Shown one piece after another: positions 35,380 through 45,913 of a DNA stretch of 50,542 bases. Under the pieces are notes generated by a model. That model searched no databases. It was given only the letters and a program-made list of their open reading frames with translations, and was not told where the DNA came from. The first letter of the stretch is position 1; the number at the start of each line of letters is the position of its first letter. Location of the stretch: the NCBI GenBank assembly GCA_016869145.1, contig VGEU01000013.1, positions 1 to 50,542 on the forward strand, in the 5' to 3' direction. The position numbers and the translations under genes are program-made. This DNA is from Alphaproteobacteria bacterium. Its GTDB lineage: Bacteria; Pseudomonadota; Alphaproteobacteria; MPNO01; VGEU01.

Positions 35380-36993
35380 ATGCTCTATCGCGACCTCCGC
35401 GCCTATCTCGATGCGCTCGACAAGCGCGGGCTCCTCGTCACGGTCGACGAGCCGGTCAGCAAGGACACCGAGCTCGTGCCGCTGGTCCGGCTCCAGTTCC
35501 GCGGCCTCCCCGAGCCGAGCCGCAAGGCGTTCTGGTTCCGCAACGTCACCGATGCGCGCGGGCGCCGCTTCGACGGCTCGGTCGTTCTCGGCACGCTCGG
35601 CTCCTCGCGCACGATCTACGGCGCGGCGCTCGGCGTCGGTCCCGACGAGATCGGCGCCAAGTGGGCGTCGGTCCAGGGCAAGCCGCTCACCCCGCGGCGC
35701 ATCGAGCGCGGCGAGGCGCCGGTCAAGGAGGTCGTCGTCCGCGCGCCCGATCTCGGCGACGGCGTCGACCGCTTCCCGCATCTGATCTCGACACCCGGCT
35801 TCGACCCGGCGCCGTTCCTGACCGCCGGCGTCTGGGCGACGCGCGATCCGGAGAACGGCAGCTACAATCTCGGCATCTATCGCGGGATGATCAAGGCGCC
35901 CGACCGGATCGGCTGCGCCACCGACGTCCCCACCCAGCATCTCGCCATCCAGTGGGAGAAGGCGCGCCGCATGGGCCGGCACCTCGAGGCGGCCTGCTTC
36001 ATCGGCGGGCCGCCCGCGCTCCTCCTCGCCGCGGCGAGCAAGGTGCCCTATGGCGTCGACGAATACGGTGTCGCCGGCGCGCTCAACGGCGCGCCCCTCG
36101 ATCTCGTCGCGGCCGAGACCTTCGACTGCCTGGTGCCGGCCGGCGCCGAGATCGTCATCGAGGGCCGCATCCGGACCGACATCCTCGAGCCCGAGGCGCC
36201 GTTCGGCGAGGCTTCGGGCTATCTCGGCCCGCGCAAGATGGAGAAGGTGTTCGAGGTGACCGCGATCACCCACCGCCGCCAGCCGATCTACCAGGGCATC
36301 ATCTCGGAATTCCCGCCGAGCGAATCGAGCGTGATGCGCAAAGCCGCGTTCGATGCAATCTATCTCCGCCATCTCCGCGACGCGTGCAACATCCCCTCCG
36401 TCACCAAGGTCGCCTGCCACGAGATGGCGAGCTGCAACATGCTGTTCGTCATCCAGCTCGACCGGCCGGTGCTCGGCCAGCCGTGGCAGGCGCTGCGCGC
36501 CGCGGCCGCCTTCGACGCCTCGCTCGGCAAGTACTTCATCGCGGTCGATTCCGACGTCGACCCGGATTCGATGGACGCGGTCCTGTGGGCGCTGTCCTAT
36601 GCGACCCAGCCGCACCGCGACGCCGAGATCATCCGCGGCAAGGTGCCCCGGCTCGATCCCTCGGTGACGCCCTCGGCCGATGAGCGCCAGTTCGCCTATC
36701 CTGACGGCGCCGGCGCCTCCGCGATCCTGATCAATGCCTGCCGCGAGCACCCTTATCTGCCGGTCTCGCTGCCGCGGCGGGACTTCATGGAGGCGGCGCG
36801 GGCGCGCTGGGCCGCGCTCGGCCTGCCGGCGCTCGAGCTGCGGGCGCCCTGGCACGGCTATCCGCTGTCGGCCTGGACCGAGGAGAACGCCGAGGAGGCG
36901 GCGCTCGCCGTCGCCGGGCGCTATCTCGAGACCGGCCGCAAGCTCGCCGGGCGGCGCACCACACCGGACGGCAAGCCGATCGCCGGCGAATAG
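35380..36993 (+). CDS. UbiD-family decarboxylase 2
   Basis: 537 aa. UbiD signature LEPEAPFGEASGYLGPRKM (about 268-286) with the catalytic acidic residues, preceded by GIYRGMIKAPDRIG and followed by ITHRRQPIYQGI. It is longer than UbiD 1 (469 aa) at the C terminus (extra 60-70 residues ending GRRTTPDGKPIAGE), and the two are clearly different subfamilies, not a recent duplication. Substrate unknown; needs prenylated FMN from a UbiX not seen here. Confidence 0.9.
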   Translation: MLYRDLRAYLDALDKRGLLVTVDEPVSKDTELVPLVRLQFRGLPEPSRKAFWFRNVTDARGRRFDGSVVLGTLGSSRTIYGAALGVGPDEIGAKWASVQGKPLTPRRIERGEAPVKEVVVRAPDLGDGVDRFPHLISTPGFDPAPFLTAGVWATRDPENGSYNLGIYRGMIKAPDRIGCATDVPTQHLAIQWEKARRMGRHLEAACFIGGPPALLLAAASKVPYGVDEYGVAGALNGAPLDLVAAETFDCLVPAGAEIVIEGRIRTDILEPEAPFGEASGYLGPRKMEKVFEVTAITHRRQPIYQGIISEFPPSESSVMRKAAFDAIYLRHLRDACNIPSVTKVACHEMASCNMLFVIQLDRPVLGQPWQALRAAAAFDASLGKYFIAVDSDVDPDSMDAVLWALSYATQPHRDAEIIRGKVPRLDPSVTPSADERQFAYPDGAGASAILINACREHPYLPVSLPRRDFMEAARARWAALGLPALELRAPWHGYPLSAWTEENAEEAALAVAGRYLETGRKLAGRRTTPDGKPIAGE

Positions 36994-37057
36994 TGCTAGA
37001 CTTGCCGCCGCGCGCCCGGTCCAGGGGCGCGGCAGCGCCAAACGAGGAGACCGCGCC

Positions 37058-37903
37058 ATGATGGTGCAGAACGCCAAGCCCGGCGAGGCGCATTTCGTAT
37101 GCACGATGCGCGAGCACAACGATCTCTGCGGCCAGTTCGCGCGCGCCTACGGCAATGACCGGTTCGAGCGTCTCGATCCGTTCGAGGAGATGGTCTACGT
37201 CGTCAGCCACCACGACTATGGCTGGGACGAGTTCGACGCCAACCCGACCGTCGATCCCAAGACGCGCATGCCGGCCGGCATCGGTGCGGCGCCCGCCGAC
37301 ATGACGATCGAGGCCAATCGCCGCTCGCCGCAGTACAACGAGGCGCGCCACCTCTATTGCGGCCTTCTCGCGAGCATGCACTCGTGGGGCCTGTTCAACG
37401 AGCGCTACGGCTATTCCGATTTCCGCGTCCGCAAGGGCGGCTCGCTGTCGGTGCCGATCCCGTCGGGCAACCGCGACGCCGGGCTCGCCATGCTGGAGGG
37501 CGAGAAGGAGCGCCAGAAGCGGCTCCGCGCCGCGCTCGCGGCCAGGCCCGAGACCCGCGCCTGGGTCGAGGAGAAGCACCTGTTCCAGAACTACAAGCAG
37601 CTCCAGTTCTTCGACACGCTCGCGCTCTATTTCAACCTCCGCCACGAGAGCGAGCGCGCGGTCGAGGTCTATACCCACGTGCCGATGACCGCCGATCGGG
37701 ACACCACCGTGACCGTGACGCCGCAGGGCGGTTTGACCTACGCGCTGGCGCCGTTCCCGTTCGCGGGCCAGCGTCTCGAGGTCGTCTGCCAGGGCCGCTA
37801 TGTGAAGCCTCTGCCCGAGGGCGAGATGGCCCCGGCCCGGGTCGGCGCCCTGCTTGAAGCGCTGCCGAAGACGACCCAGATATACACCTTCGTGGCGGGC
37901 TGA
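37058..37903 (+). CDS. DUF3891-family protein
   Basis: 281 aa. Matches the uncharacterised DUF3891 family in its early HNDLCGQFARAYG and VSHHDYGWDEFD segments, whose His/Asp spacing suggests a metal-dependent hydrolase. Later LYFNLRHESE and a beta-rich C-terminal part follow. Start 37058 (ATGATG) has an upstream GAGGAG. It is 65 bp from UbiD 2, so co-transcription is possible. No established activity. Confidence 0.8.
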   Translation: MMVQNAKPGEAHFVCTMREHNDLCGQFARAYGNDRFERLDPFEEMVYVVSHHDYGWDEFDANPTVDPKTRMPAGIGAAPADMTIEANRRSPQYNEARHLYCGLLASMHSWGLFNERYGYSDFRVRKGGSLSVPIPSGNRDAGLAMLEGEKERQKRLRAALAARPETRAWVEEKHLFQNYKQLQFFDTLALYFNLRHESERAVEVYTHVPMTADRDTTVTVTPQGGLTYALAPFPFAGQRLEVVCQGRYVKPLPEGEMAPARVGALLEALPKTTQIYTFVAG

Positions 37904-37922
37904 ACCGCGCGCGGGATAGTCC

Positions 37923-37952
37923 TTGAATCGCGCACCCGCGCCGGGCGATAAA
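37923..37952 (+). promoter_or_regulatory. Candidate sigma-70-type promoter
   Basis: TTGAAT at 37923-37928 and GATAAA at 37947-37952 with an 18-bp spacer, placed about 38 bp before the small ORF at 37990. It matches the housekeeping consensus only loosely, but the position in a short unit ending in a terminator supports it. Confidence 0.35.
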
Positions 37953-37989
37953 GGCCCGCTGTCGTTCACAACGGAAAGGAGGTGATCCA

Positions 37990-38067
37990 GTGTCTCATTG
38001 TCTTTCACCGCGGCCGTCGGTCGCCCGGACCTGGATCCTCGCCTCGGCGGAGGGCCGGCTCGGCTGA
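37990..38067 (+). CDS. 25-aa small ORF with extended Shine-Dalgarno
   Basis: GTG start at 37990 is preceded by AAAGGAGGTGATCC (37975-37988), complementary to 14 bases of the 3' end of alphaproteobacterial 16S rRNA, far longer than any other ribosome site here. The peptide starts MSHCLSPRPSVARTWIL and ends at TGA 38065-38067. A candidate promoter precedes it and an intrinsic terminator follows at 38114, so promoter, strong ribosome site, tiny ORF and terminator make one unit. It may be a small protein or a ribosome-recruiting regulatory RNA; I do not know the family. Confidence 0.5.
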   Translation: MSHCLSPRPSVARTWILASAEGRLG

Positions 38068-38113
38068 CCAGACGCCCTGCGGTCCGCATGGCCGGGCCGC
38101 GGTATGACAATGG

Positions 38114-38146
38114 AAGGGCCGCCTCAACGGGCGGCCCTTCTTTGTT
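38114..38146 (+). terminator. Intrinsic terminator
   Basis: Perfect 10-bp stem AAGGGCCGCC (38114-38123) with 38130-38139 around the loop TCAACG, followed by CTTTGTT. It closes the small-ORF transcript 36 bp before greB. Confidence 0.85.
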
Positions 38147-38182
38147 GCGGCGCCGCGGCGCTCTCGGCGATCATCGGCGGTC

Positions 38183-38740
38183 ATGAGCAAGGCCTTCACC
38201 CGCGAGAGCGACGGCGAGGACGACGACGGCCCCGAGCGCGACCCGGCGACGCCGCCGGGCACGCGGAACTACATCACGCCCGCGGGCCACGCGCGGCTTC
38301 GCGACGAGCTCCGCACGCTCCGCCAGAGCGAGCGACCGCGCATCGTCGAGATCGTGTCCTGGGCCGCCGGCAACGGCGACCGGTCGGAGAACGGCGACTA
38401 TCTCTACGGCAAGCGGCGCTTGCGCGAGATCGACCGCCGCATCCGTTTCCTGGTCAGGCGGCTCGAGGCAGCCGAAATCGTCGATCCGGCGCGGCAGAAG
38501 AACCGCGACCAGGTGTTCTTCGGCGCGACCGTGACCTTCGCCCATGTCGAGACCGACGCGGAGCGGACGGTCACCATCGTCGGCCAGGACGAGGTCGACC
38601 CCGACCACGGGCGCATCAGCTGGATCTCGCCCGTCGCGCGCGCCCTCCTCAAGGCGCGCGCCGGCGATGTCGTCGAGGTCCGCATGCCCGCGGGGCCGGA
38701 GAGCATCGAGGTGGTGGCGATCCGCTACCCCGAGGCGTGA
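38183..38740 (+). CDS. greB: Transcription elongation factor GreB
   Basis: 185 aa. N-terminal coiled coil with the GreB/GreA pattern NYITPAGHARLRDELRTL, acidic tip residues in NGDRSENGDY (Asp and Glu that stimulate RNA polymerase cleavage), RLREIDRRIRFLVRRLE, then the FKBP-like C-terminal domain (FGATVTFAHVE; GRISWISPVARALLKARAGD). It rescues backtracked RNA polymerase. An acidic N-terminal extension (EDDDGPERD) is present. Convergent with the NIPSNAP gene, four bases apart. Confidence 0.93.
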   Translation: MSKAFTRESDGEDDDGPERDPATPPGTRNYITPAGHARLRDELRTLRQSERPRIVEIVSWAAGNGDRSENGDYLYGKRRLREIDRRIRFLVRRLEAAEIVDPARQKNRDQVFFGATVTFAHVETDAERTVTIVGQDEVDPDHGRISWISPVARALLKARAGDVVEVRMPAGPESIEVVAIRYPEA

Positions 38741-38743
38741 GCG

Positions 38744-39070
38744 CTATTTCACCGACGAGAACGCGGTCGGCTGCAGGATGGTGTTCGACAGGGTCGCCAC
38801 GATCGGGCCGTCGCGCTCGCTCTCGGCGCGCTTGGCGAGCCATTCGGGGTCGGTCGCGAAGGCGTCCCACTTCCGCTCGCGCTCGGCGAGCGAGTCCCAG
38901 GCGAGCATGTAGAAGAGCTCCTGGTTCGATTCGCCGACCACGACGGTCCAGAACCCAGCCTGGCGGATGCCGTGCCTGTCCCAGAGCTTGAGGGTGACGT
39001 TCTTGAACCGATCGAGGAGCGCCGGCAGCCGGCCGGGCACGCAGCGATAGACGCGAAGCTCATAGATCAT
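38744..39070 (-). CDS. NIPSNAP-family protein
   Basis: 108 aa, one NIPSNAP domain (dimeric alpha/beta-barrel): MIYELRVYRCVPGRLPALL at the start, GIRQAGFWTVVVGESNQELFYML-like central strands (here residues 35-56) and WDAFATDPEW. Start 39070 has GGAGG nine bases upstream. Proteins of this type often sit in catabolic gene sets; the function is unknown. Confidence 0.85.
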   Translation of the reverse strand: MIYELRVYRCVPGRLPALLDRFKNVTLKLWDRHGIRQAGFWTVVVGESNQELFYMLAWDSLAERERKWDAFATDPEWLAKRAESERDGPIVATLSNTILQPTAFSSVK

Positions 39071-39171
39071 CGGGGCCTCCCTCACTGGATCGCACGAGCA
39101 TGCCCCAGCCGCACGCCCGGCCGCAACGCGGGCGGCGGAATTGAGGGTCGCCCCGCGCGCGCTTCTCCGGT

Positions 39172-40469
39172 ATGGAAAACCTCCCGCCACCCCGCAACCG
39201 CCGCGCGCCGGACGAGGCCGCCCGATCGCCGATGACCCTCTCCGCCGATCCAGACGCGCAGAAGCGCCGCCGTACGATCATCCTCGTCGGCTCGATCTGG
39301 CTCCAGCTCGTGAGCGCGGGCGGCATGTATCTGATCGTCGTCGCGCTGAAGGAGGTGGCGGAAGAGTTCTCCTGGCCGCGCGAGGTTCCCTCGCTCGCCT
39401 TCTCGCTCCAGTTCATCGGCTCGGGCTTCGGCGGCATCATCATGGGTCACGTGCTCGACCGGCTCGGCTTCGGCGTGCCGGCGCTCGTCGGTGTCCTGAT
39501 GATCGGGATCGGCTCGATCTTGGTCAGCGTGATCGATGCGCCGTGGCAGCTTTATCTCATCTACGCCTTCATGATCGGCGTGTTCGGCCAGGGGAGCTTC
39601 TCGGCGCCGGCGATGGCCAACATCGCGCGCTGGTACGACGAGCGCCGCGGCATGGCGGTCGGCATGGTGGCGAGCGGGCAGAGCCTCGCCGGCATCGTGT
39701 GGCCGCCGATCTTCGGCTATGTGCTCGCGACCGAGGGCTGGCGGCCGATGTTCGTGTGGTACGGCGTCTTCATGCTCGTGGTTCTGCTGCCGGTGTGCTG
39801 GTTCGTCCGCAGCCGGCCGCCGCGCGCGGCACCGCCGGTCCAGGGCGGCGCCGGCACCGGCTATCGCGGATTGTCGCCCGAGAGCCAGGCGATGCGCCCG
39901 GTCGCGATCGCGATGACGCTGTGCGTGGCTATTCTCGGCTGTTGCGTCGCGATGGCGCTGCCGCTCGGCCATCTCGTCGCGCACGTCTCCGATCTCGGCC
40001 ACTCGATCACCGAGGCGGTCGAGGTCCTGTCGGCGATGCTGATCACCGCCTTCCTGAGCCGGGCCGTTGTGGTCGGGTTCCTGTCCGACCGGCTGGGCGG
40101 GCTCCGCGCGCTGTTCATCTTCTCGGTCGTCCAGGCGACGATGCTGTTCGCGCTCACCGTCGTCCGCGATCTGCCGGCGGTCTATCTCGTCGCCGCCCTC
40201 CTCGGGCTCGGCTATGGCGGCATCTTTCCGGTCTACGCGGTCGCCGTGCAGGACCACATGCCGCTCGCCCAGACCGGGCGGTGGACCGGGATCGTGTTCC
40301 TGTTCGGCGCCATCGCGATGGGGTTCGGCAGCTGGATGGGCGGCGTCCTGTTCGATCTGACGGGCTCCTACCGCCTGCCGTTCCTGATCGGCGTCGCGTG
40401 CAACCTGGTCAATCTCGCGATCGTCGCCTATCTGATCGCGCGGCTCGGCCCCCTCCGCCCGCGGCCGCG

Positions 40470-40479
<10 letters not shown>
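39172..40479 (+). CDS. Major facilitator superfamily transporter 2
   Basis: 435 aa (415 if the second ATG at 39232 is used; neither has a good ribosome site). About twelve membrane segments. Carries MFS features such as GHVLDRLGFGVPALVGVLMI and WYDERRGMAVGMVASGQSLAG, which resemble monocarboxylate/oxalate-formate-type carriers. Probably imports an organic acid for the neighbouring CoA ligase. It is convergent with that ligase and their coding sequences overlap by 10 bp at the 3' ends. Confidence 0.88.
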
Positions 40480-42035
<1,556 letters not shown>

Positions 42036-42075
42036 GGCGCCTCTCGACCGTCGCGTGTGCCGGCCAAGGAGCTTA

Positions 42076-42102
42076 GGCGATGACGGCGGCGCCGTCATCG
42101 CC
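42076..42102. promoter_or_regulatory. Perfect 12-bp inverted repeat between divergent genes
   Basis: GGCGATGACGGC (42076-42087) is followed by a GGC spacer and its exact complement GCCGTCATCGCC (42091-42102). It lies 41 bp from the ligase start and 82 bp from the Mo-hydroxylase start. A terminator is unlikely between divergent genes and there is no T run, so an operator for a dimeric repressor or activator is more likely. Confidence 0.5.
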
Positions 42103-42183
42103 ACATCGCGGCCCTGGCCGATAGGCGCGGATCGGACTAGGCTCGCCCCCCGAGGCGCTGCGCGGCGGGGAGGCGGGCACAGC

Positions 42184-44520
42184 ATGAGCGACGGCATCGG
42201 CGCACCGCTCCGGCGACGCGAGGACCAGCGTCTCCTGACCGGCGCGGGCGCGTTCTCGGACGACATCTCGGTCGCCGGCGAAGCCTACGCCGTCATGGTC
42301 CGCTCGCCGCACGCGCATGCCCGCATCCGCGCGATCGACACCGTGTCCGCCCGCGCCGTGCCGGGCGTCCTCGTCGTCCTGACCGGCGCCGACGCGCTCG
42401 CCGACGGTCTCGCGCCGATCCCGCACAACCCGTCGTCGAGCAGCCCGCCCGACATCATGCTGCGGAACCGCGACGGCAGTGACAAGTTCATGGCCCCGCA
42501 TTGCGTGCTCCCGGCCGACAAGGCGCGCTTCGTCGGCGAAGCGGTCGCCATGGTGGTTGCCACCTCGCTCGAGACCGCGCGCGACGGCGCCGAGCGGGTC
42601 GCGGTCGACTACGCGGTCCTGCCGGCCGTCACCGATACGCGCCGCGCGGCCGAGCCGGGCGCGCCTTGCGTCTGGGAGGATCGCGGCGGCAATCTCGCGA
42701 TCGATGCCGACGTCGGCGATCCGGCCGCGACCGAGGCCGCCTTCGCGCGCGCCGCCCACATCGTCCGGCTCGACACCTGGGTCGCCCGTGTCACCGGCGT
42801 GCCGTTGGAGCCGCGCGCCGCGCTCGGCCTCTACGATGCCGCGACCGGGCGCTACACGGTGCACGCCGGCTCGGGCGGCGTCGTCCGCCAGAAGCGCGAG
42901 CTCGCCGGAATCCTCGGCGTGCCCGAGGATCGCGTGCGCATGGTCGCGCGCGACGTCGGCGGCAATTTCGGCACCCGCAACGCCTTCTTCCCCGAGTTCG
43001 CGCTGGTCGCCTGGGCGGCGCGGTGCGTCGGCCGGCCGGTGAAGTGGACCGCCGAGCGCCAGGAGGCGTTCCTCAGCGACTACCAGGGTCGCGATCTCGC
43101 CGTCGAGGCCGAGCTCGCGCTCGACGCCGCGGGGAACTTCCTCGCGCTCCGCGGCACCGCCATCTCGAATGTCGGCGCCTACACGGCCTCGTTCGTGCCG
43201 CTGACCAAGGGCGTCGAGATCATGTCGACGGTCTACCGCATCCCGGCGGCGCATATCCGCGCCTGCGCGGTGATGAGCAACACGCCGCCGACCAATCCCT
43301 ATCGCAGCGCCGGGCGCCCCGAGGTCGTCTTCGTCATGGAGCGCCTCGTCGATCTCGCCGCGCGACGCTGTGGCTTCGATCCGATCGTGCTCCGGCGCCG
43401 CAACCTGATCCCGCCCTCGGCCATGCCCTATGCCAACCCGCTCGGCATGACCTATGACAGCGGCGCCTACGCGAAGGCGCTCGACGAGATCATCCTCCTC
43501 GCCGACTGGGAGGGCTATGACGTGCGCAAGGCGCGCTCGGCGGCAAAGGGTCGCCGGCGCGGGCGCGGGCTCGCGGTCTATGTCGAGACCTCGACCGGCC
43601 AGCCGCGCGAGCGCACCGAGATCACGATCCGCCCCGAAGGCCGCATCGACATGGTGATCGGCACGCTGTCGAGCGGCCAGGGCCACGAGACGAGCTTCGC
43701 CCAGCTCCTCGCCGAGTGGCTCGGCGTCGCGGCCGACTGCGTCGATCTGATCCAGGGTGACACCGACATCGTCGCGGTCGGCGGCGGCTCGCATTCGGGC
43801 CGCTCGATGCGCCTCGCCGGCATCATCGCCGACAAGGCGTGCGCCGAGATCATCGCCAAAGGGCGCGAGATCGCGGCCCATGTGCTCGAAGCCGCCGCCG
43901 CCGACATCGCGTTCGCGGCCGGCCGCTTCCGCGTCGCGGGCACCGATCGCTCGATCGGGCTGTTCGAGGTCGCCGGCGCGGCGGCGACGCGGCGCGATCT
44001 TCCCGACGCGCTCCAGGGCGCGTTCGGCGCCGTCGGGGACGCGACCGTGCCGGTGCCCGCCTTTCCCTATGGCGCCCATGTCTGCGAGGTCGAGGTCGAC
44101 ATCGAGACCGGCCGCGTCGAGATCGACCACTATGCCGGCATCGACGACGTCGGACGCGCGATCAATCCGCTGATCCTCCACGGCCAGGCGCATGGCGGCA
44201 TCGTCCAGGGCCTCGGCCAGGCGCTCCTCGAGCACGCTTACTACGCACCCGACACCGGCCAGCTATTGGCCGCCTCGTTCATGGACTACGCATTGCCACG
44301 CGCCGACGACGTGCCGTTCTTCGCGACCGCGATCAGCGAAGTGCCGTCGCCGACCAACGCACTCGGCATCCGCGCCGGTGGCGAGGGCGGCACGACGCCC
44401 GCGCTCGCGGTGCTGGTGAGCGCGATCGCCGACGCGATCGCCGATCTCGGCGTCGACCACGTCGAGATGCCGACGACGCCCGAACGCGTATGGCGCGCGA
44501 TCGAGCGCGCCCGAAATTGA
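42184..44520 (+). CDS. Molybdenum hydroxylase large subunit 2 (orphan)
   Basis: 778 aa. Same superfamily as the gene at 32885: MVARDVGGNFGTRNAFFPE, loop NPYRSAGRPEVVF, GTLSSGQGHETSF and IRAGGEGGTTP at the catalytic-Glu region. It starts MSDGIGAPLRRREDQRLL. Iron-sulfur and FAD subunits are not beside it; the nearest are 10 kb upstream in the other hydroxylase operon, so it may borrow them or have partners elsewhere. It is followed 26 bp later by an enoyl-CoA hydratase, which with the ligase points to CoA-thioester chemistry. Confidence 0.88.
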   Translation: MSDGIGAPLRRREDQRLLTGAGAFSDDISVAGEAYAVMVRSPHAHARIRAIDTVSARAVPGVLVVLTGADALADGLAPIPHNPSSSSPPDIMLRNRDGSDKFMAPHCVLPADKARFVGEAVAMVVATSLETARDGAERVAVDYAVLPAVTDTRRAAEPGAPCVWEDRGGNLAIDADVGDPAATEAAFARAAHIVRLDTWVARVTGVPLEPRAALGLYDAATGRYTVHAGSGGVVRQKRELAGILGVPEDRVRMVARDVGGNFGTRNAFFPEFALVAWAARCVGRPVKWTAERQEAFLSDYQGRDLAVEAELALDAAGNFLALRGTAISNVGAYTASFVPLTKGVEIMSTVYRIPAAHIRACAVMSNTPPTNPYRSAGRPEVVFVMERLVDLAARRCGFDPIVLRRRNLIPPSAMPYANPLGMTYDSGAYAKALDEIILLADWEGYDVRKARSAAKGRRRGRGLAVYVETSTGQPRERTEITIRPEGRIDMVIGTLSSGQGHETSFAQLLAEWLGVAADCVDLIQGDTDIVAVGGGSHSGRSMRLAGIIADKACAEIIAKGREIAAHVLEAAAADIAFAAGRFRVAGTDRSIGLFEVAGAAATRRDLPDALQGAFGAVGDATVPVPAFPYGAHVCEVEVDIETGRVEIDHYAGIDDVGRAINPLILHGQAHGGIVQGLGQALLEHAYYAPDTGQLLAASFMDYALPRADDVPFFATAISEVPSPTNALGIRAGGEGGTTPALAVLVSAIADAIADLGVDHVEMPTTPERVWRAIERARN

Positions 44521-44546
44521 GCCCCTTTCAGACAGGAGACCATGCG

Positions 44547-45287
44547 ATGTCGAACGATCTTCTCGTCCAGCAGGACGGCACCATCCTCCGCCTCACGCTG
44601 AACCGGCCCGAGCACGGCAACGGCGCGACGGACGCGATGGCGGCCGAGATCACGCGCCTCCTCATGGCCGCGCACGAGAAATCCGAGGTCGTCATCCTCC
44701 GCGCCAACGGCCCGCAGTTCTGCATCGGCCGCGCCTCGATGGGCGCGCCGCCGCCCAAGGTGCCGCTTGAGGCGCTGGCGCGCCGGCATGCCTTCGAGGT
44801 CGTCTTCGACTGCTATGACGCGTTTCGCCGCTGCCAGGTGCCGGTGGTCGGTGTCGTCGATGGGCTCGCGGCGGGCTTCGGCTGCGCGATCGCGGCGCTC
44901 TGCGACATCACGATCGCCTCCGACCGGGCGACGTTCCAGGTGCCGGAGATGCAGCACAACATCATGCCGACCGTCGTCATGTCGGCGCTCCATGACCGCG
45001 TGCCGCGCAAGGCGCTCGGCTATCTCGTGTGGTCGACCGCGATCATCCCGGCCGAGCGCGCTCTCGCGTTCGGGATCGTGAGCCACGTCGTGGCGCGCGC
45101 CGCGCTCGAGCCGGCGGTCGATGCGGTCGTCGGCCAGATCCTGAAGGAGCCGAAGGTCGCCATCATGGGCGTCAAGGAATATATCCGCGCCGCGCTCCAC
45201 ATGGACCCGCAGGGCGCGGTCGCCTTCGCGCGCAACATCCACGCGACGATCAACACCTCGAGCGAGATGCTGACGAAGAAGAGCTAG
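44547..45287 (+). CDS. Enoyl-CoA hydratase/isomerase-family protein
   Basis: 246 aa, crotonase fold: ILRLTLNRPEHGN near the N terminus, the CoA/oxyanion region NGPQFCIGR and VVGVVDGLAAGFGCAIAALC. The two Glu of classical hydratases are not both in place (only one acidic residue in the helix region), so it could be an isomerase, hydrolase or hydratase. CAGGAGA precedes ATG 44547. Its TAG and the TAG of the convergent nuclease overlap in the four bases CTAG (45284-45287). Confidence 0.85.
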   Translation: MSNDLLVQQDGTILRLTLNRPEHGNGATDAMAAEITRLLMAAHEKSEVVILRANGPQFCIGRASMGAPPPKVPLEALARRHAFEVVFDCYDAFRRCQVPVVGVVDGLAAGFGCAIAALCDITIASDRATFQVPEMQHNIMPTVVMSALHDRVPRKALGYLVWSTAIIPAERALAFGIVSHVVARAALEPAVDAVVGQILKEPKVAIMGVKEYIRAALHMDPQGAVAFARNIHATINTSSEMLTKKS

Positions 45288-45913
45288 CGTCTACGCCGCG
45301 GTGTACCCGCGCTGAGACTGACGGCGAATTCCAACAGTCGGCGGCGCGCTCGCCCAAGGCTGTCCGCCCGGCTCGACGCGGCGTCCGGATTCGACGCCAC
45401 CGCCACGAAGCATTCGAACAAGGTGTTGTACTCAGGGCCGATCATCAATCGGCCCCCTGCGCCATACCGAACCATCGCGGTGCGAATGTCTCGCCGACTG
45501 GATCGCGCGAGGAGCCCGAGCAGTGTCGCCTTCGGATCGTCCAGGGCCTCGGGCTGCGGCGGTACTTGCGACTCCGACGCTATGCCGAACGTGCCTGCGA
45601 GCCCTGCGGTATCCGCCATCAACCACGCTTCGACCGACCGGACGACGATTCTAAGCCTCATCAAGGTGCTGGGGTGCGGAACCAGCCTGCGGGCGAGCGC
45701 GGCTGGACACTGGGCATCGTGATCGAGATCACGGGCCACGAGCCACGGTGCGAATTGGGCTGCGTCATTGTACCCGACGATACGATTGTCGAGGCGTCCT
45801 TTGCCTGCGCCGCCGTGTTCATGCCCCGGTTCCAGACCGACGTCGCGCACGAGCCGGCGCAGGACAGCGAAATCGATCAGGCCCTCCGCCGCCAAAGTGA
45901 CTGCGACCGGCAT
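45284..45913 (-). CDS. TOPRIM/DUF4276-like putative nuclease, defence-type
   Basis: 209 aa from ATG 45913, which overlaps the upstream ATPase stop as TGATG and has GGAG just before it. TOPRIM-like features: Glu10 in MPVAVTLAAEGLIDFAVLRR and a DxDxD at residues 62-66 (RDLDHDAQCP), plus RIVVRSVEAWLMAD in the middle, as in DUF4276-type proteins paired with AAA ATPases. Its ORF has more mixed third positions than its neighbours. It is likely the effector of an ATPase-nuclease anti-phage pair, inferred from family and neighbour. Confidence 0.65.
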   Translation of the reverse strand: MPVAVTLAAEGLIDFAVLRRLVRDVGLEPGHEHGGAGKGRLDNRIVGYNDAAQFAPWLVARDLDHDAQCPAALARRLVPHPSTLMRLRIVVRSVEAWLMADTAGLAGTFGIASESQVPPQPEALDDPKATLLGLLARSSRRDIRTAMVRYGAGGRLMIGPEYNTLFECFVAVASNPDAASSRADSLGRARRRLLEFAVSLSAGTPRRRR

